From contig JASBSB010000003.1 in assembly GCA_030149205.1 (NCBI GenBank), positions 186,001 to 250,000 on the forward strand: a DNA stretch of 64,000 bases. Reading direction: 5' to 3'. This DNA comes from Candidatus Heimdallarchaeota archaeon. Its GTDB lineage: Archaea > Asgardarchaeota > Heimdallarchaeia > Heimdallarchaeales > Kariarchaeaceae. The translations under genes were made by a program, and so were the position numbers. The notes under the pieces were generated by a model. It did not search any database and was not told the DNA's origin. It worked only from the letters and a program-made list of their open reading frames with translations. Shown piece after piece: positions 60,641 to 64,000 of this stretch (position 1 is its first letter; every line of letters starts with the position of its first letter).

Positions 60641-61606
60641 TCATTCCCCAATTAACTTTTCATCCTCAAGGTATCTTCCAGCATCTATAGCAGCCTTGCA
60701 ACCTTCCCCTGCAGCGGTTATAGCTTGTCGATAACGAATGTCAACAACATCCCCTGCAGCAAACACTCCTGGAACATTAGTCATTGTATGATCAAAATGT
60801 TTAATATATCCAACTTTGTCCATTTCTATCTGATCTTGGAAGATTTTTGTATTTGGGGTATGACCTATGGCAATAAACAACCCTGCAACTGATAGGTTTC
60901 TAGTACTATGTGTATTTACATTTTCAAGGACAACAGCATTAACTTTTTCGATAAAACCCTCTTTAAGACTTAAAACATCTTTTACAACGCTATCCCAGAT
61001 TACTTCGATTTTAGAATGTTCAAGAACTCTGTCCTGCATGATCTTAGATGCACGAAACTCATTTCTTCTATGGATGACATAAACCTTGGATGCATATTTA
61101 GTCAGAAACAAAGCCTCTTCCATTGCTGTGTCACCTCCACCAACAATAGCAACCTCCATACCCTTGTAGAAAGCACCATCACAAGTTGCACAGGAGGATA
61201 CTCCAGAACCAATCAACTTTTGTTCAGATTCTAAACCTAACCACTTCGCACTGGCACCGGTTGTAATTACAACAGAGTTTGTTTTGTACTCTTCATCATA
61301 GGTCTTTACCGTAAATGGTCTATGTTTGAAATCAACCTCTACCACATCTGTGTTAATTATTTCAGCACCGAATCTTTCAGCTTGTCTTCGCATTGATTCC
61401 ATTAAATCTGGACCTTGAATTCCCTCTTGAAACCCAGGAAAATTTTCAACTTCGGTTGTTAGCATAAGTTGGCCACCTGCCTGATAACCTGCAAGGACAA
61501 GGGGTTTTAATTCTGCTCTCCCTAAATAAATCCCTGCGGTATATCCAGAGGGGCCTCCACCAATTACAATTACATTTCGAACTTTTGAGTTCTCTTGTTC
61601 TGACAT
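60641..61606 (-). CDS. trxB: Thioredoxin-disulfide reductase
   Basis: TrxB reduces thioredoxin with NAD(P)H. The 321-residue flavoprotein has the FAD motif VIGGGPSGYTAGIY, the redox CATC (SSCATCDGAFYKG), the NADP motif VAIVGGGDTAMEEALFL with the HRRNEFRAS segment that favours NADPH, and the C-terminal AAGDVVDIRYRQAITAAGEGC. All parts are intact and the length normal. It lies between the zinc-ribbon coiled-coil gene and the double-HTH regulator. With sodN it suggests oxidant defence in this region. Confidence 0.94.
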   Translation of the reverse strand: MSEQENSKVRNVIVIGGGPSGYTAGIYLGRAELKPLVLAGYQAGGQLMLTTEVENFPGFQEGIQGPDLMESMRRQAERFGAEIINTDVVEVDFKHRPFTVKTYDEEYKTNSVVITTGASAKWLGLESEQKLIGSGVSSCATCDGAFYKGMEVAIVGGGDTAMEEALFLTKYASKVYVIHRRNEFRASKIMQDRVLEHSKIEVIWDSVVKDVLSLKEGFIEKVNAVVLENVNTHSTRNLSVAGLFIAIGHTPNTKIFQDQIEMDKVGYIKHFDHTMTNVPGVFAAGDVVDIRYRQAITAAGEGCKAAIDAGRYLEDEKLIGE

Positions 61607-61667
61607 ACATTAAATCTATGTTCAATCTTTAAAATAATTTAGGTTAGATTTATGATACTAGGCACAA

Positions 61668-62453
61668 TTAATTTTCATCTGGGAACTTGACTTTTGATAC
61701 CTTTGGCTTACTGTATGACTCTTTTATCGGAGTGACCACTGGTTTGACCAATTCATCATTTAAGGATGAAGCCTCTTTAAATTCTTTTTCTGCTTCTTCC
61801 ATATCTTCCTCAGTTGTAAACTTCCAACCTTTGAGTTCCATTGAAAAATATACATCATCCTTCCCTGGGCAACTCACACGAATTGTCAATTGGTTTTCAT
61901 TATGATCAATTATCTCTGGATGTAGACATTCTTCTTTCAATTTTTCAAATAGAAATTCCACATAAGCCCTGGAAATAATTTCTGTGTTACTGCTTAAAAT
62001 CTGTTTCCCAATAGATCCAAGTTCGTAATGAACCTTTCTACCTACTTTGGTTGCCTGAACTAGTCCAGTTTTTTCGAGTCGAGAAATGTGATGCCTTATA
62101 GTATCATGATGGAATTCAAGATCTTCTGATATTTGTGTTTGATAACATCCCGGATTGTTTATGACGTATTCAAAGATTTTTTGTGTTAGGTCATTTCGTA
62201 ATACAACAAATGCTTTTTCAATTTCTGAATTTCTTAACGCAGTTGAAAAAAAAACACGTTTTCCAGCAAATCTCATAGTTTTAACTAATCCCGCATCAGC
62301 TAATTTCTTTAAATGCCATGAAACTGTTCCGTGAGGAAGCTCTAACTCAGATGCAATCTCAAAAAAATATGAACCTGGTGATTCTGAGATAATCTGATAA
62401 ATTTTCCTTCTCAGAGGATGCATCAACAATACAGCACGCTTTTCTTTTCCCAT
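61668..62453 (-). CDS. Transcription regulator with two tandem winged helices
   Basis: The 261-residue protein has one winged helix at residues 12-75 (SPGSYFFEIASELELPHGTV, WHLKKLADAGLV) and another at 90-150 (NPGCYQTQISEDLEFHHDTI, HHISRLEKTGLV), the same layout repeated, as in archaeal MarR/ArsR-type double wing proteins. The C-terminal 60 residues are acidic then basic. It is upstream of trxB, 61 bases apart, on the same strand and may control it; the divergent MCP-like gene starts 238 bases away. The ligand is unknown. Confidence 0.85.
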   Translation of the reverse strand: MGKEKRAVLLMHPLRRKIYQIISESPGSYFFEIASELELPHGTVSWHLKKLADAGLVKTMRFAGKRVFFSTALRNSEIEKAFVVLRNDLTQKIFEYVINNPGCYQTQISEDLEFHHDTIRHHISRLEKTGLVQATKVGRKVHYELGSIGKQILSSNTEIISRAYVEFLFEKLKEECLHPEIIDHNENQLTIRVSCPGKDDVYFSMELKGWKFTTEEDMEEAEKEFKEASSLNDELVKPVVTPIKESYSKPKVSKVKFPDEN

Positions 62454-62690
62454 CAGACTATTCTCCTAAATAAAAGAAACAAGAGTTTCTAAATAAAATT
62501 ACACCTAATTCTTTTTAAGGTTTCATAATATTCTGTAAACTAAATATAAATTGAAAATTTTTAATAAATTTTTAAATTAACTAAATATTAGATTAACTTT
62601 TGATTAAGGATAATTCTGTTCTGACGGAAATTCAATAATAGATTTGAAAATCGATGAGTTTATAGGGATTTAATTTATTTATATTATGAA

Positions 62691-63719
62691 ATGGTGTCGA
62701 GTTTAAACGAGTTGTTAAGTCTCCTTCTGTTTGGGTCAGTAGCACTTTTGTTAGCCGTTATTCTAATTTTCTTTTTATCACTCATGATTAGACGTACATT
62801 TCTAACTAAAATGATCAGGAATAATTTGATTTGGGTTCTCATTATAATTTTTATATCTCATGGGACTATTGCGTTTCTTGAAGTTTCAAATATTCTAACT
62901 GGAAATATCGTCTATTTTATAGAACCGATTACAATATTTGTTCTGATTACTTTAAAACTCTTAATTTTCTCAGATTTAAAAATTTTTAATGAAAGTCTTG
63001 TGAATATTATAGAAACTCAAGATGCGATTCTAAATAATAACTATGGAGCATCGAATTGGAAGAACATCCTCTACCAGGGTGAGTTAAAGTTAATCAAAGA
63101 AAATCTTAGTCTTATTTCAAATAAAATAAGGGAATCACGTGTCGATGAAAGTTTTTTTATTGAAAGGTTTACTCAGTTGGTAGGAACTTTTTCTAACGAG
63201 CTAAAAGAATTGTTAAACGAGTACAATTATATTTCAGAGTCTATAATTGAGTTAGAAACTATCCGAAGTTCAAATCGAACCTTTTGGGAACAAATTAATG
63301 AAACCTTAAAACATCAACAGGGAGTAATTTTGTCCTCTTTAAACCAAATGGAAAATGCGAGCTCATTAGTAAATACCTTAACAGACCAAATAAGTTTGGT
63401 TTCGATCAACGCATCGATTGAATCAGCAAAGGTAGGAGAACTGGGAGAGGGGTTCAACTTAGTTGCGGAAAATATTCGAGACTTATCTGTGAGGTCCAGA
63501 GATTCATCTGAAGACCTCAACTCTCGGGTGAAAGACCTAACTTCAGAACTTTTAATTGATCAGAAAGAAATATTTGACAAGGTGAAGAAGATTAACGTGT
63601 TTTTTGAAAGAATGGATGAGATATTGACATCAATAGGTAACCTGACAACACTTATTGGTTCATTTGTAATGCAATTAGATGATTATCAAATTCGCTCTGA
63701 GAAACTCCAAAGTATTTGA
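62691..63719 (+). CDS. MCP-like signal transducer with three N-terminal helices
   Basis: The 342-residue protein has transmembrane helices near residues 8-32, 45-63 and 75-95, a coiled coil, and a hairpin-tip region DQISLVSINASIESAKVGE followed by GFNLVAENIRDLS, which matches the methyl-accepting signalling domain tip (DQINLLALNAAIEAARAGE). The tip has Ser/Ile in place of Leu/Ala but the form is kept. There is no extracellular sensor domain beyond short loops, so sensing may occur in the membrane. No CheA, CheW or CheR is in the window. The ATG is about 20 bases after a TTTATTTATATT element and is leaderless. Confidence 0.85.
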   Translation: MVSSLNELLSLLLFGSVALLLAVILIFFLSLMIRRTFLTKMIRNNLIWVLIIIFISHGTIAFLEVSNILTGNIVYFIEPITIFVLITLKLLIFSDLKIFNESLVNIIETQDAILNNNYGASNWKNILYQGELKLIKENLSLISNKIRESRVDESFFIERFTQLVGTFSNELKELLNEYNYISESIIELETIRSSNRTFWEQINETLKHQQGVILSSLNQMENASSLVNTLTDQISLVSINASIESAKVGELGEGFNLVAENIRDLSVRSRDSSEDLNSRVKDLTSELLIDQKEIFDKVKKINVFFERMDEILTSIGNLTTLIGSFVMQLDDYQIRSEKLQSI

Positions 63720-63808
63720 TAAATTAGAAAATTAATATTAAAACCTACCAACTAAAATAATTCTACCTATAAAAAACATTTAATGAACTGTAAATTTGAT
63801 TAATATTG

Positions 63809-64000
63809 ATGAGAATCATTAGAAGATTAGATCCTTTTCAGACCTATCTGAATAATGAGAATATCCTAGTTGGGATAGAGACCTATTTTTCATCTAATCG
63901 AGATAAGAGGCCAAGGGAATTCACTCAATCAAAAAATCAGTACTCACCCAAAAGCCCTCCACCCTCATCTTCAGAAATGGCTGTTGAGAGTGTCTTATAT
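63809..64000 (+). CDS. Uncharacterised protein, cut by the right edge
   Basis: The frame is open for 64 codons from the ATG at 63809 to the end of the window (MRIIRRLDPFQTYLNNEN, later a Pro/Ser-rich stretch KSPPPSSSEMAVE). A TATA box (CTATAAAAAA, 63768-63776) lies about 35 bases upstream, supporting a real start. The visible part has no recognisable domain. It may be cotranscribed with, or independent of, the MCP-like gene 89 bases before it. Confidence 0.6.
   Translation, partial: MRIIRRLDPFQTYLNNENILVGIETYFSSNRDKRPREFTQSKNQYSPKSPPPSSSEMAVESVLY

Noticed and set aside
1..64000. CRISPR array, rRNA gene, insertion sequence or prophage
   Set aside because: No regularly spaced repeats, rRNA-like stretches, transposase or integrase, or phage structural frames were found; the only large repeat is the binding-protein duplication.

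Overview
The window looks like a chromosomal segment of an Asgard archaeon, most plausibly from the Heimdallarchaeia side. The archaeal assignment rests on ribosomal proteins L7Ae, S28e, L24e and S2, RNA polymerase subunit N, an archaeal-type ThrRS, mevalonate kinase with isopentenyl phosphate kinase, RtcB, RqcH, a tRNA-Tyr with a 37/38 intron, and TATA-box promoters placed 20-30 bp before leaderless starts. The Asgard hint comes from two full-length Ras-like small GTPases and a RING/PHD-like zinc-finger protein. Coenzyme F420 genes (cofC, cofD), a nickel superoxide dismutase with its maturation protease, and TrxB suggest a redox-flexible, possibly oxygen-exposed organism; that and the lineage are inference. 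The DNA is AT-rich throughout, and no CRISPR array, rRNA or transposase was seen.

Layout: 1-3.3 kb is a minus-strand acyl-CoA carboxylase operon (thiolase-fold protein, biotin carboxylase, biotin carrier, carboxyltransferase cut by the window edge). 3.4-9.6 kb holds rtcB and a tandem duplication of a peptide-binding-protein gene that left a 5' rtcB fragment between the copies. 10-15.9 kb has oligopeptide permeases oppC and oppB, two unknown genes and a third binding protein. 15.9-17 kb is the rpoN/L24e/S28e/L7Ae cluster, followed by a secreted protein, a two-HTH regulator and a subtilisin. 20.2-24.7 kb holds IPK, mevalonate kinase, S2, and a pterin set (PTPS-like, Ras-like GTPase, MptE-like).

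25.4-38.9 kb: a giant membrane-anchored subtilase, tRNA-Tyr, a second Ras-like GTPase, two overlapping coiled-coil/winged-helix genes, RqcH, a flavin disulfide reductase, the RING-like zinc protein, two membrane proteins and S-adenosylhomocysteine hydrolase. 39-44.8 kb is a branched-chain amino-acid ABC transporter in which livH and livM look like one gene split by a frameshift in a T9 run. 44.9-47.3 kb is an Era-like GTPase/DUF2073/AK6/Zn-ribbon cluster.

47.4-64 kb: cofC, an ACT-domain protein, a large PIN protein, a degenerate metallo-beta-lactamase-like protein, cofD, thrS, a lone oppD, nth followed upstream by an uncharacterised PD-(D/E)XK/coiled-coil protein, sodX-sodN, a zinc-ribbon coiled-coil protein, trxB, a double-HTH regulator, an MCP-like membrane transducer and a gene cut by the right edge.

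Two genes appear to use rare AUA or AUU start codons behind good Shine-Dalgarno sequences. The least described material is the PD-(D/E)XK/coiled-coil nuclease, the coiled-coil/winged-helix pair, the RING-like protein and the GTPase inside the pterin operon.
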